Shown here: positions 10,525 through 20,908 of the stretch, one piece after another
Layout of the letters: each line of letters begins with the position of its first letter
Position numbering within the stretch: the first letter of the stretch is position 1
Origin: Zizania palustris
Taxonomy: Eukaryota; Streptophyta; Magnoliopsida; Poales; Poaceae
Assembly: GCA_019279435.1 (NCBI GenBank)
Contig: JAAALK010000285.1
Span: 26,010,371 to 26,074,370 of the forward strand
DNA length: 64,000 nucleotides
Reading direction: 5' to 3'
Position numbers and translations under genes: made by a program
The notes under the pieces: model-generated
Told to the model about the DNA's origin: nothing
Databases searched by the model: none
The model's input: only the letters and a program-made list of their open reading frames with translations

Positions 10525-11904
10525 ATCTCCCCCTTGTTGAGTGCATTGTCAACTCCCTCTTCAGCAATTCTTCAGAACCTGCAAAACATGTGGAAACACG
10601 AAAACAAAAACAAAAGAAAATAGAAAGAAGAAAATAAAAGTTTAACCCTAATGACCAAATGCCAAACAAAAGCAAGAAAACGGTCATTATGGTTAACCAA
10701 AGATAAAGACTCAAAAACAAGTGCAATCTCAGAACTACCAACAAGTATATCTACAGAGTAAAGGAAAAAGACTGAAATACCCCCCCTAAATAAATCCCAG
10801 AGAAAGCTAAAAATGTCCCCTAAACTCCAAAATTTCTCCCCCTTGTTGACAATTGAACTCATCAAGTGAGACTAAATTCACTTCTAAAGAGACATAGATA
10901 CAAACTCCCCCTGAAATGCAGCTCCCCTCGAAATATGCCATGAATGCAAATGGGGTGCAGGTGGACTGTAAAAAGCATTCTTCTTAGATATGACTAACTG
11001 CAATTACCACATCTAACAGGTATAGCAAAAGATATACTGTCGAAGATACATGACTTGATCAGTGTAACAGATGATATCTAAAGAGAGTCATTAGAATGCA
11101 TTTTTCAATTTTTGCAAACAAAAACATCACCACATTTTCTAGTTGACAAGCAAAGTAAAGCATGAGATGCAGAAGCTAACTAATATCTACCAAGATAAGC
11201 ATTGTCCAGAGAAAAGTGCTTCAGCAAACTTGTCATCTTTTTAAAATTTTCAGACTTTTTCCTCTTCTTTTTATTTCTACCAAGGGTTATTTGCATGTCA
11301 AACCTTATGCTAACCGACCAAGTCAAGCCTAGGCCAGAACTGGACCATCAAAAGCTTAATACATTGGTCTTGGCATACATTACACCGTCCTAGTTCATAC
11401 CAAAGTGCTATGGTAAGCAGTCCAGAACAATGCAATGCGACAAAGCAAACCCACCTAGATCTTTTCAAATAACCATAAAAGGCATGAATTTTTCATTTTT
11501 CTGAATTTTTTTCATTTTTTCTAGAACATTTTTTCATGTTTAAAGCATATAGATGTCCAAGTTAAATATCTGCATCTAAGTAGGGATCTAGCTACCAGGC
11601 ATGTCATAGATAGCGAAAGCATTCAGCCTACAGATGTTAGTTACCAGAAGCAAAGGTGATCATTTTTCAATTTTAAAGCATAATGCCATGCATATGACAA
11701 ATATCAGATATATCATGTGAACTGAAACATAACATGATCATCGACAAATAATCAAAAACATATACTAGCTATAGCAAGTAAAGCAGATTAATCATATAAC
11801 AGAAGCAGGCTCAAAATGTGATATATGATATGCATGATATGAACACACAAAAAGACTCAGTAAAAAATAAAATAAAGAAGAAAGAAAAACTGACTCAAAG
11901 TATC
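10525..11904 (-). other. copia-A 3' untranslated region with several polypurine tracts
   Basis: No coding frame lies between the RNase H stop and the LTR. On the minus strand there are several purine runs: around 10536-10527, 10845-10836 (both AAGGGGGAG type), 10786-10780 (seven G), 10912-10904 and 10930-10921. Only the one at 10525 abuts the LTR. Runs of T and A around 11220-11540 are low complexity. Bases 11546-11904 recur at 31330-31686. Confidence 0.7.
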
Positions 11905-12427
11905 CTAAAAAGGATACACGACTCCAATATCCCCTCGCAAACGCTCAAAAGTAGACTGAACTAGGGGTTTGGTAAAAATGTCAGCCAACTGCTCATGGGT
12001 ATCAACATGAACAAGATCAATGACCCCTTTCTCATATTGATCCCTCAGAAAGTGAAAGCGCACATCAATATGTTTGGTTTTAGAATGAAGACATGGGTTT
12101 TCCCCTACACTAATTGCACTAGTGCTATCACAAAACAAAGGAACCATGGAAGGGAAGAACAACCCAAATCCCGTAAAGTGGAAATCATCCAAACCAACTG
12201 TGAGCAGCAGCTAGCAGCAGCTACATACTCAGCCTTAGTAGTAGAAAGCGCAACTCCAGTTTGTTTTCGAGAAGACCAAGATACAAGTGAAGAACCAAGA
12301 AGCTGGCAAGTACCAGAAGTCGACTTGCGATCCAGCCAGCACCAACCGAAATCAGCGTCGGAAAACCAGATAAATCAAGAGACGAAGATGCAGAATAGTA
12401 AAGACCTAGATAATGAGCATAAGTAAT
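11905..12427 (-). pseudogene. copia-A RNase H C-terminal half, first copy
   Basis: The minus-strand frame from 12192 ends VDTHEQLADIFTKPL and RLRGDIGVVYPF, with CDSTSAISVGENPCLHSKT and KHIDVRFHFLRDQYEKG before it. These are standard copia RNase H motifs (the D of CDSTSA, then RTKHID, TKPL). Upstream in broken frame are SWSSRKQTGVALSTTKAEY and the GCWLDRKSTSG block. The reading stops at 12427, where the gypsy-B LTR begins. The missing part is at 53583. Confidence 0.85.
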
Positions 12428-13707
12428 TGTTGACACGAAAATGTGCCCCCACACTTTGGTCAGTTCGACGATCCAAAAGTTCACGGATACTTAGGGACAA
12501 GCCTAAGCGTGACGTGGCACCGACGTCGCGTTCTGACTACCCTTAATAGTGATAAGGCGGGTGGAGTCGCCAGGCAACCAGATTACACAAAATAATCCAA
12601 TTAGCCGGAAGAACTAGATTAAACAAAATAAAATCAGCAAACCAGTCGGAGGCCGTCTGGTTCAAAGTCTGGTGCGAAGGGTTCACCGAAGTATACCTTC
12701 GGCGTGCGGTGCGAAGTGCTCCGCCGAAGGGTGCTTCGGTGTTCGGACTGATCTGACCGAAGACGGACTTCGAACGGATCTGGACGCGATGACCACCTCC
12801 AAACAGCGGGGTTCGGCGTGGGATCTCCGATACAACAAACTACAGAATAGTGACGCGAGGGCCACGCGTGAGTGCAACTTCGTCCGGTGCGGAGTATGGT
12901 TATGGCGAAGCCTGTTGTGACAAAGTATGCTGGCGAAACCTGTTGTCGGAGCCTGCGGTCCGCCGAAGGGTGTCCTGGGGCCTCCGAAACCGATCTCTCA
13001 GCTCCGGACACCTCCGACGAAGTGGCTCCCAATGTGCGAACCTACAACAGAAGAGTGTGAAGTACCAATTCGACCTGAGGACCGAATTTTGCTAAGTGTT
13101 GCACTAGTAGCAAAGGTAGCAATCTATTACGCAGATTAGCAGATACTTCACAAGCGAAATAACAAGGCGATAGCAATATATTACGTAGATTAATGGATAC
13201 TTCACAGGTGAAGTAACAAGGGTTACCACTATTCCGTAGTGGCCGACGGAGGGCTTCCAGGAAAACCCACGAAGAGGTACAGGAAAATAAAGGTAAGGTA
13301 AATACGATCAAAGCATTGGCTTTGGTTTATTTTGAGTTGGGGGGTTCTCCACGCCGGACATGCCTCTCTATTTATAGGGGGTTAACTTCTAATCTAAACT
13401 GCTATTAATCCGGCCAGAGAGAGATAGAGATTGAGCTGGTGACACAAACAACTCTATCTCTGCCGAGGTGGGCTTCGATCAGGCCCGTCGAGGACTGCTC
13501 CTCAGGCCGAAGCTTCGGCAGCGTGGGCCTCCGAAGGCTTCCTGGCCGAAGCCCATGGGCTGGCTAGAGGCTTTCGGAGCCCATAGCTCAACTGACTTTG
13601 GCCCTGTAGCGCTTCGGACAGAACCTGGACATGTGTATTTTCGGCCCAAACCATCAAAAATTGATATTTTGATAATCTAGCCATTAATGCCATTTTTGCC
13701 ATCAACA
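12428..13707 (-). repeat. gypsy-B LTR, copy B1 (3' LTR)
   Basis: It starts TGTTGACACGAAAATG and ends GCCATCAACA, so the termini are inverted (TGTTGA/TCAACA). It is 1280 bp. Minus-strand TATAAATA lies at 13376-13369. It differs from the LTR at 32211 by roughly 25 substitutions and one 11-bp indel on my reading, which is closer than either is to the right LTR of B2. Confidence 0.9.
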
Positions 13708-13725
13708 CATGCCCCCATGCCTTTT
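13708..13725 (-). promoter_or_regulatory. gypsy-B polypurine tract (B1)
   Basis: The minus strand reads AGGCATGGGGGCATG, directly before the LTR start TGTTGATGGC. The purine run is short and interrupted by pyrimidines. The same string is present at 33502. Confidence 0.55.
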
Positions 13726-13793
13726 AGTGAACTAGTGAACTAAAGGCACAATGAGCTGAAGACGATACCATCTGTATCGGCTTTTCGACTGTT

Positions 13794-14900
13794 TTATGAT
13801 GTTTGCCACACACTTGGGAAATACCTTTTCAAGTATCTACCATTCAAAGCTCTTCGAAACCACTCTCCCTGTAGGGATTCCAACACGTATGCGTTGCCGG
13901 GAGCGATTTCGGCTATATTAAAAGGACCTTCCCAACTAGGTGACCATTTGCCAAATTTGGGACTCTTCGTGCCTAAAGGAAAAATCGTTTTCCATACCAA
14001 GTCTCCTATTTGAAACGATTTTGGTTTAACCTTCTTATTGTAGGCTTTAGATACTCTCTTCTTGTCTACATCTATGGCTTAAAAAGCCCTTAGTCTCTTA
14101 TCGGTCACTTCCTCCAGATAGTCTTTCAGAAGAGCCTCATACTCATTGACCGATAAGCTGTCTTGCTTTAACACTCTTAAGGAGCCAAGATCTACCTCTA
14201 CAGGCAGAACGGCCTCTTTTCCATATACCAAATCATATGGACTGACCTTGGTTGCACCGTGGTTTGCAATCCTACAAGCCCATAATGCCTCGGAAAGCAC
14301 TTCATGCCACCTTTTATGAAACTCTTCAATTTTCTTCTTAATAAGCTTAATCACGGTTTTATTACTAGACTCGGCCTGACCATTGGCCTAAGCATAGTAA
14401 GGTGAAGAGTTTATCAACTTAATACCATAGTATTCGGCGAAGTCCCTTACTTCTCTAGAAACAAATGAACTACCTTGATCCGTAGTAAGAGTTTGGGGAA
14501 TGTCGAATCTATGTATGATGTGCTTCAAAATAAAATCACGTACCTCATTGTGAGTCATGTTCTTGAGAGGTACGGCCTCGGTCCACTTAGTGAAGTAATC
14601 CGTTGCCACCAACACGAACCGATGCCCTTTTGAGGAAGGAGGGTGAATCTGGCTGATGAAGTCTAAACCGCAACCTCGAAATGGCCATGGCTTGACAATA
14701 GGATTGAGCAATGATGCAGGAGCCAACTGGATGTTGCCAAACTTCTGACATGCCTCACACCCTCTGTAGTACTTAAAACAATCTTCAGTCATAGTCGGCC
14801 AATAAAAACCCACCCTTTTGAGCATCCAACTCATCTTTTGGGCCAACTGATGAGTGCCGCAAAGCCCCTCATGGAATTCTCCTGTAGCCACCTAGGACTG
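13794..14900 (-). pseudogene. gypsy-B integrase, copy B1
   Basis: Minus frames at 14891-14388, 14354-14079 and 14000-13794 together span the integrase. They show an HHCC region (C-x2-C in CEACQKFGN), catalytic Asp in GLDFISQIHPP and Asp in TTDQGSSF, then the C-terminal core and a chromatin-side tail (SPSWEGPFNIAEI). An amber codon at 14387 replaces the Gln that B2 has in YYAQANGQAE, cutting the core just before the catalytic Glu. The tail 13820-13877 (58 bp) is present here but missing from B2. Confidence 0.85.
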
Positions 14901-14917
14901 CTCATGGTCTAAACACT

Positions 14918-15860
14918 TCAATACCACTCCGTGATGGTACAGCGATACAATGTGTTGTCCATCAACACGAATTTGAACGCTTGTCGCCGAACCATCCGAT
15001 CAGCCCTTTGACTAGGGTCTCTCAAATACCGGATGATTGGGACTCTCCAATCGGCATTAGAGGTTTCAGAGGGCCTCGCTGGTCCACCTTCTGAAAAAAC
15101 TTCTAAAATACTGACTCCGGGGTGCCCCCCGAGCCATTCCAGCTCCTGCCGAAGCCTGGCCGAGGTGGCCATTTGGAGTGTTCTGGGCCGAAGCTCTTTG
15201 AAGGGTTTGGACTCTGGGGAGCCTTCTTCATCCGGGAGGCTTCGCACCATGCACTCCAGTGTGCCAGATCCTTTGATCAGTAGAACACTCTGATCTAGGG
15301 GCCTCGGCGTGCGATGGCCTTTGGCGATCCAAGGGGTTCAACCCGAGGCGTGCGCCTGCCCACCTTTACTGGCTTCGGCAGTTGGACTGAACACCGACTT
15401 CTCCAATACAAAAAATTTCCCTCTCCTAACTTGGCAGCCAGATGCTTGCTGAGCCAAATCATTGGCGAATGAATTGGCTTCTCTTGACACGTGAGATATT
15501 TTGAAATCAACAAAAGTAGCAACTATGTCTAGACATTTGTCCAAGTAGCTATTCAGTAAGCCATTAAAACATTGAGCATTCTTATCTACTTGTTGTACCA
15601 CTAATAACGAATCACCATACGCGCGAACATGTTTAGCGCCTATAGACTCTAGTAGTTCAAGACCTAGCAACAAAGCCTCCTATTCGGCTTGGTTATTAGT
15701 GGAAGAAAACTCTAGTCGGGCCGAGGTTTCAAAGCGCACACCATTAGGTGATATGAGAACCACTCCAATACCTTGGCCACTCTTGCAAGCTGAACCATCA
15801 AAATAAATTTTCCATGGTACTACCTCAACTAGAGCAATAGCATCACTCCAACTAACATCT
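14918..15860 (-). pseudogene. gypsy-B second (archaeal-type) RNase H and linker, copy B1
   Basis: The minus stretch at 15673-15338 contains LLGLELLESIGAKHVRAYGD, SLLVVQQV, and HVSREANSFANDLAQQ. It matches the extra archaeal-type RNase H described for Tat elements rather than the usual Ty3 RNase H. The first acidic block (SSTNNQAEYE) is interrupted by a stop near 15680. The 15250-14918 frame (ADWRVPIIRYLRDPSQRAD) is the linker to integrase. Confidence 0.75.
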
Positions 15861-15935
15861 ATGTGATGATCAACTATAAAGTTGGCTACTACTTAGCCTT
15901 TCATCGCTCTTAGGGGCTCGTAGGCCAAATCGTAC

Positions 15936-16768
15936 TCAATCAACGTGTAAGCCCATTATTCCGATTCTTCCATTTAGAATCGGCTTCTGTAACATGTGTT
16001 TTATAACATCGGTTTGACAAACGACAACACATGTGGTGGGGAGAAGATAATGGCGTAACTTGGTGCACACGTAATAAAGTGATAAACATAATCGCTCCAC
16101 AAACGCGTACCTGATTTTGGCGTTCAGCAGGCAGCGGCTCAAGAATGTGATGATGTACTCCTTCCCCTCCACCTCCTGGGTTAGCACGGCTCCAATCACG
16201 CTATCTTCAGTGGCGACATATAACCGAAATGGAATCCCGACTTTAGGTGCTCTCACCATAGGCAGTGATGACAAGCACTCCTTGATCTTTTCGAAAGCAC
16301 TTTCCTGCCTTGCCCCCCAAGCGAACTCGGCTTCGTTCTTTAGCCGGAGTATGGGGACAAAGGCATCAATCTTGCCGGACAAGTTGGATATAAAGCGACG
16401 CAAATAGTTCAACTTGCCTAGCAACTTTTGCACATCCTTCTTGCATGTCAGCGCTGCAATGTTTCTAATCTTTTCAAGTCTCTTAGGATCAATTTCTATG
16501 CCTCTCTCATGAATCATGAAACCTAAGAACTTACCCGCCGACACATCAAAAGCACACTTGAGTGGGTTCATCTTCAACCCATACTATTGCATTATATCGA
16601 AAGCAACCTTCAAATCGGCTAAATGGTTTCCCATAGCGTCCGATTTGACTACGACATTATCGATGTAAACTTCTAACATGACTCCTAACAAGTCATGAAA
16701 GATCAAGTTCATAGCGCGCAGATACGTGGCGCCGGCATTTTTCAAACCCACTCGAACAAACCAGGGCT
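15936..16768 (-). pseudogene. gypsy-B reverse transcriptase end and RNase H, copy B1
   Basis: The minus 16577-15936 frame starts in RT thumb/connection (CAFDVSAGKFLGFMIHERGI, KLNYLRRFISNLSGK) and continues into Ty3 RNase H (FRLYVATEDSVIGAVLTQE). Upstream, 16768-16584 holds the catalytic palm block as VYIDNVVVKS, so the second Asp of YxDD is Asn. A 15-bp and a 9-bp deletion relative to B2 sit just before the joint to gypsy-C at about 16768. Confidence 0.8.
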
Positions 16769-17830
16769 TCGGATACAAAATAAACAGGATTTTGGACCAA
16801 CTTCCCATTGAAATATATTTCTCTAACAAGGACTGCACTGACAGCAGAACCTGTAGCTGCAAGGTAAAGGAGTAGGGTTTCGTCCGTCAGTGGGCACCGT
16901 GAGTGTAGCGAGATTACTGAGATACTCTTTAATATCTTCGAAGGTTTTTTGACACTCCGGTGTCCATGCAAAATCTTCGGACCCTTTCAATGCTTTAAAT
17001 ATAGGCAAGCTTCTCTCCGCAGACCTTGATAAAAACCTGCTAAGTGCTGCCAGACGCCCAGTCAGCTTTTGCACTTGCTTTAAATTTTCCGGAGGAGCCA
17101 TCTTTTGTAGCGCAGTTATTTGAGTAGGGCTAGCTTCAATCCCCCTGCTTGAAACTAAATACCCTAACAACTTTCCAGCGTTAGCTCCAAAGATACATTT
17201 TTCGGGGTTAAGACGGATCCCACATGCCCGAAGGCTATTGAATGTTTCTGCTAAGTCTAGGCTATGTTGGTGCTTTAAAGCACTCTTTATTACAATATCA
17301 TCCATATAGGCCTCCACATTGCGACCTAATTGATGACCTAGAGCCTTAGCAACTAACCTCGAAAAAGTAGCCCCGGCATTTCTTAAGCCAAAAGGCATTC
17401 TAACATAACAAAAGACTCCCGAAGGAGTTACGAAGCTTGTCTTGATCTCATCTTCGCGCTTCAACCATATTTGATGATAACCAGAATACACGCCAAGGAA
17501 GCTTAATAACTCCGAACCAGAAGATTTCTTTTTGACGAAGACTGGGTTGGCTAACCATTCTGTATGAGCCACTTCTCTAATAATCCCAGCCTTCAACAGT
17601 TTTTCAACTTCGTCTTTTGCCAGAACAGCTCTTTCTGCAGACATTTTTCGGAGTCCTTGCCGAACAGGCCAGGCCTTCGGGTTTACAAGCAAACTATGTT
17701 CAATGATATCCCGATTGACTCCGGTGATATCTTCGTCAGACCAAGCGAAGACATCTAAATTCTCTTCCACCACCTTTTCCAAAGAGGTTGCAACTTCTGG
17801 AGGTAAATCTTTACCAAATTGAAATGTATA
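16769..17830 (-). pseudogene. gypsy-C reverse transcriptase, copy C1, with in-frame deletion
   Basis: The minus 17782-16823 frame reads from the protease-RT spacer (DVFAWSDEDITGVNRDIIEH) through RT (GIIREVAHTEWLANPVFVKK, SGYHQIWLKREDEIKTSF, MPFGLRNAGATF) to an intact catalytic YMDDIVIKS and the thumb. Between KKKSSG and SELLSFLGV, 34 residues present in C3 (WRMCIHF and CPRDPYPMPQIDQ) are missing in frame, junction near 17519. A frameshift near 16890 breaks the RNase H that follows, and the copy ends at the joint 16768. Confidence 0.85.
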
Positions 17831-18681
17831 TTCTTTACCATCTTAACAATAACCTTCGTTGCAATCTCTCCTTCAGGACTTGGTCTCGGGAAGGATTTCT
17901 TTGAAGCTTCGGAAGGGGCTGAAAAATTTTCTTGATTGTCTTGCACATTGTTTACTTGTCTTTGATCAAGAGGGGGGCCATGACCATATTCCGCTCTATG
18001 GGCGATAGCTTGATCTCCGAAGACAATAAGGACTCCTGCTTGTGTGGGCATCTTCATGCATAAATAATTGTGATGCGCCACAGCTCCGAACTGGTTTAGC
18101 ATGCCTCTTCCGAAGATGACGTTGTAAGCATACGGGGCATCTACAACATCGAAGACTACTTCCTCAGTTCGGGCCAACAAACCTTCTCCGAAGGTAACTT
18201 CCAGGCCTATTTGGCCGAGTGCATCAAGCGGAGGTCCTGCAAAGCCTTGCAAAGGACGAGCCGCTGGAAGGAGATGCTTTCTGAAGATGCACAATTGATC
18301 GAAGGCTTGAACAAAAATGATGTCTGCCGAACTGCCTCCGTCAATCAATACCCTTCGAACTTCAGTGCCCGCAATATCAGCAGTAATAACAAGTGGGTCT
18401 GCATGCGGAAATTTAATGCCAGCTGCATCCTCCGCGGAAAAGGATATCGGTACATGAGACCACTCCAGCATAGCAGCTGCAGACGACGAAGTCCCAATGT
18501 GGCCCACTTCTCTGACGTATTCTCTTCGCTGTCTTTTTGACATGCTTCCGAGGGTACCTCCTCCGGAGATGGGGAGGACTACTCTTTTCCCTCGGTCTTG
18601 CCCTTCCACTTGCTTTTGAGGTGGCATAACATTGGCCATTGGAGGATGTCTTGCGGCTTCGAAGTTTTCTATCCGCGCCAC
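17831..18681 (-). pseudogene. gypsy-C protease region, copy C1
   Basis: The minus frame has LPISGGGTLGSMSKRQRREY, then SFSAEDAAGIKFPHADPLVI and the aspartic protease block RRVLIDGGSSADIIF. It continues through the flap and C-terminal protease blocks (YNVIFGRGMLNQFGAV). A single-base loss near 17842 (C2 has one more t) shifts the frame before RT. Confidence 0.8.
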
Positions 18682-18764
18682 AGCCTGGTCCGGCTCCGGG
18701 CGCGCTGCAGCTGGGACTTGGTCGGTAGTACCTCGACCCGAAGTTCTTTCTAAATATTCTCCTC

Positions 18765-20015
18765 TTAGAGTGAGTATAGCCTTGCAAGTATCAGTTGCAT
18801 GGCTTCGATTTTCCCTGGCGGCCTCCAGCCGCTGACCTTGTTCCCCGAAGGCTGAGGAGCTCTCTGTGTGAACTGTTGCGGGGCTGCAATGTTCAAGACT
18901 TCAGAACGAGGGTGCTTTTTCCCCCTTCTCCGATCATGTTGAACTTCGAAGACTGGTTCTTGCGGCTGTGCCGAAGTTTTTACTTCTACTTTTACTTCTT
19001 GCAATATGGATGAAGTAGCTGCAGTTCTTCGAAGCCAACCTTCTTCCGACCTCGCATACTCCTCGAAGTATGACATCAGCTGAGAAACCAAGGATATGCT
19101 TTTCTGATGGAGCTTATCTAGGAGGCCTTGATGAGTGACACCTTCTCGAGCTGCATCAACTACCGAAGATGCAGACAACCCTCGGATCTGCGACTTCGTA
19201 TGAGCGAAGCACTTGAAATATTGTCTGAATGTCTCTCCATGGAGCTGCTTCACCTGGAAAAGGCTTCCCGTTGACATTGGAGGCACGAAGGTGCCTTGAA
19301 AATTGCTTACAAACTTCTTCTTTAGCTGCCCCCATGAATTAATTAATCCTGGCTTTAAAGACCAGAACCACCTTAATGCCACTCCTTGAAGAGCTAAGGG
19401 GAAGCACTTTGCCATGGTGTCTCGAACTCCTCCGCTAGCTTCAATTGCTAGGGCATAAGAACGGACAAACTCTCCGGGATCTTCATCTCCAGCATACTTA
19501 CAGAGCTTCGAAGTCTTAAACTTCGGATCAAAGCGAACTTTCTGCAGCTCAGGATGCAGCGGAGATTCATTATCGATGGAGGCGTTCTCCGGGGCTTCGG
19601 GATAAACGGGTTCATCATCTTCGGGCACTTCTGGAACAATTGGGACGGCTTGAGAGCGAAGCCTGTTCGCAACTTCTTGCCGCCATCTTGCTACTTCAGC
19701 TTGGAGGCTGGCCATTTGAGTGGCCATATCTCCAAGATTGTCTTCATCTCCTCCGGAAGGGTCTTCCGGGTCTTGAGAACCAAGGGGATCAGTTCGAAGT
19801 GGGATTGAAGGTTGAAGAGGGACTCCGGGTGGTCGAAGTTTAGAAGGGGTTGGCGGAGGAACTCCGTATGTTCGAGGGATGGAAACTCCTTCCAGAGTTT
19901 GAGGTGGAGGGAATGTCGAAGGCCCTCCGACCTCAACCGTGTCAGATGGTGCCTCTCCGGAGATCCGAGAGGACCTCCGAACAGGGTTACGAGGTGCGCT
20001 CCGCTTAGGAGGCAT
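18765..20015 (-). CDS. gypsy-C gag, copy C1
   Basis: This is a 416-codon open frame from ATG 20015 (MPPKRSAPRNPVRRSSRISG). A proline-rich N-terminus of about 90 residues precedes a short coiled-coil segment (GDMATQMASLQAEVARWRQE), then the retrotransposon gag core (ALRWFWSLKPGLINSWGQLK, SLFQVKQLHGETFRQYFKCF). A 46-bp deletion at 18813, with TTTTC at the break, removes the first half of the CHHC zinc knuckle and shifts the frame. The last 15 or so residues are therefore not native. The start is 63 bases inside the LTR edge, with the PBS between. Confidence 0.85.
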   Translation of the reverse strand: MPPKRSAPRNPVRRSSRISGEAPSDTVEVGGPSTFPPPQTLEGVSIPRTYGVPPPTPSKLRPPGVPLQPSIPLRTDPLGSQDPEDPSGGDEDNLGDMATQMASLQAEVARWRQEVANRLRSQAVPIVPEVPEDDEPVYPEAPENASIDNESPLHPELQKVRFDPKFKTSKLCKYAGDEDPGEFVRSYALAIEASGGVRDTMAKCFPLALQGVALRWFWSLKPGLINSWGQLKKKFVSNFQGTFVPPMSTGSLFQVKQLHGETFRQYFKCFAHTKSQIRGLSASSVVDAAREGVTHQGLLDKLHQKSISLVSQLMSYFEEYARSEEGWLRRTAATSSILQEVKVEVKTSAQPQEPVFEVQHDRRRGKKHPRSEVLNIAAPQQFTQRAPQPSGNKVSGWRPPGKIEAMQLILARLYSL

Positions 20016-20053
20016 GATGAAAGAAATTGGTAGAGAACGAAGTTTCTCGGACT

Positions 20054-20077
20054 AAGTTCCCCACGGACGGCGCCAAC
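20054..20077 (-). promoter_or_regulatory. gypsy-C primer-binding site (C1)
   Basis: The minus strand reads TTGGCGCCGTCCGTGGGGAA directly after the LTR end. The first nine bases TGGCGCCGT match the 3' end complement of plant tRNA-Asp used by many Tat/Athila elements; pairing beyond that is imperfect. Confidence 0.7.
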
Positions 20078-20572
20078 TGTTGGCGTAAAAGATTACGCTA
20101 ACAGGTTTATGTAGAATAGAAACTAACAAACGAAGTGTTTGCGAAGTGAACTGTTCTAAGCCTCCGAAAGGATAACAACTTAGAATAGCTCGAAAGTGTG
20201 TATTGAATAACTTGTATTCGGTCCCTATTACAGGGTGAAATGGGGGGTATTTATAGGCCCAAATATTAAGGAAAAGACCTATTTACCCCTCTATTACAAC
20301 CGACATAGTGGAAACTATTTGGTACCCTTGATAGGGCTAAAATGGTAAAAGACTAATCTAATAAGATAAAAGATAAGTCTTCCATCTTAGCTGGCAGGAA
20401 AGATCTCAAAGAGCCTTAGTTCGAAGATATACTCCGAACCGATGCCTATCTTCATACTTCGAACTTGACTTAGGACATCTTCGAAGATGGACGTCTGGAA
20501 ACCTTCGAATCCATTATCTGCCTTTGTGCTGTTACGACAATAACCCTGAGGATGGGATATTTTCCCCCAACA
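20078..20572 (-). repeat. gypsy-C LTR shared by C1 and C2
   Basis: The LTR runs from TGTTGGCGTAAAAG to CCCCCAACA (inverted ends TGTTGG/CCAACA), 495 bp. Minus-strand TATAAATA lies at 20256-20249. The left neighbour is the C1 PBS and the right neighbour is C2 3' interior, so one LTR closes two tandem copies. The first 26 bases form a hairpin with an AAGA loop and one mismatch. Confidence 0.95.
20249..20256 (-). promoter_or_regulatory. TATA box of the gypsy-C LTR (C1/C2)
   Basis: Minus-strand TATAAATA is preceded by GGGCC and followed by a run of C, at the same place in all four good gypsy-C LTRs (also 31012-31005, 40697-40690 and 51517-51510). Confidence 0.65.
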
Positions 20573-20900
20573 GTAGCCCCTCGAATACGCTTCTCTGTTA
20601 AACCTGTAATGTTAGGAGAGCAGTATACGGAAGAAAAAAATAACCAGGCGTTGGGGTTATTAGATTTTAATTCATCTCCGAAATGTACGAAGATATAAAA
20701 CTCTGAGTCAGTCTTAAGACAATTACTTTCGAACTATCTTAGAACTGACTTAGGAAGTTCGAAAGCCTTTTAGACTTAGAAGAAATAGCCGTTAGCTTCC
20801 ATCTTCTAACGGAAACTGCAGAATGCGTTAATTTCGGAGAAAAGTAACGGGCAGGAATGCGAAACGGCATGGACTAACGGTAAAAATGTAAAGTCTAGGC

Positions 20901-20908
20901 TATAAATA
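20901..20908 (+). promoter_or_regulatory. TATA box of the antisense gene in C2
   Basis: TATAAATA on the plus strand lies 121 bases before the antisense-gene ATG. The equivalent in C3 is at 41344-41351, 113 bases before its ATG. It is outside the LTR and points away from it. Confidence 0.65.

Larger units (their letters stand above)
12428..20077 (-). mobile_element. Chimeric element: gypsy-B (B1) fused to gypsy-C (C1)
   Basis: A gypsy-B LTR, integrase, RNase H and part of RT (12428-16768) run without a gap into gypsy-C RNase H, RT, protease, gag and PBS (16769-20077), both on the minus strand. B2 at 36366 and C2 at 27487 give the unbroken versions on each side of the junction. The fusion therefore removed the rest of B1 and the integrase, antisense gene and left LTR of C1. 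No LTR edge or target duplication marks the joint, which fits a deletion. Confidence 0.8.

Noticed and set aside
11899..11916. Short inverted repeat (gtatcct, aaaa, aggatac) at the copia-A RNase H stop
   Set aside because: Seven-base arms in AT-rich DNA are common. It is conserved in the second copy only because that is a recent duplicate; no T run or terminator role applies in a plant element.
12634..13139. Cluster of overlapping frames on both strands, repeated at 32417, 52548 and 60238
   Set aside because: All are in gypsy-B LTRs. Conservation is of the LTR, not of a protein, and the frames do not stay open in all four copies.
16117..16407. Plus-strand 96-codon frame
   Set aside because: Exact antisense of gypsy-B RT/RNase H and absent as an open frame of equal length in B2.
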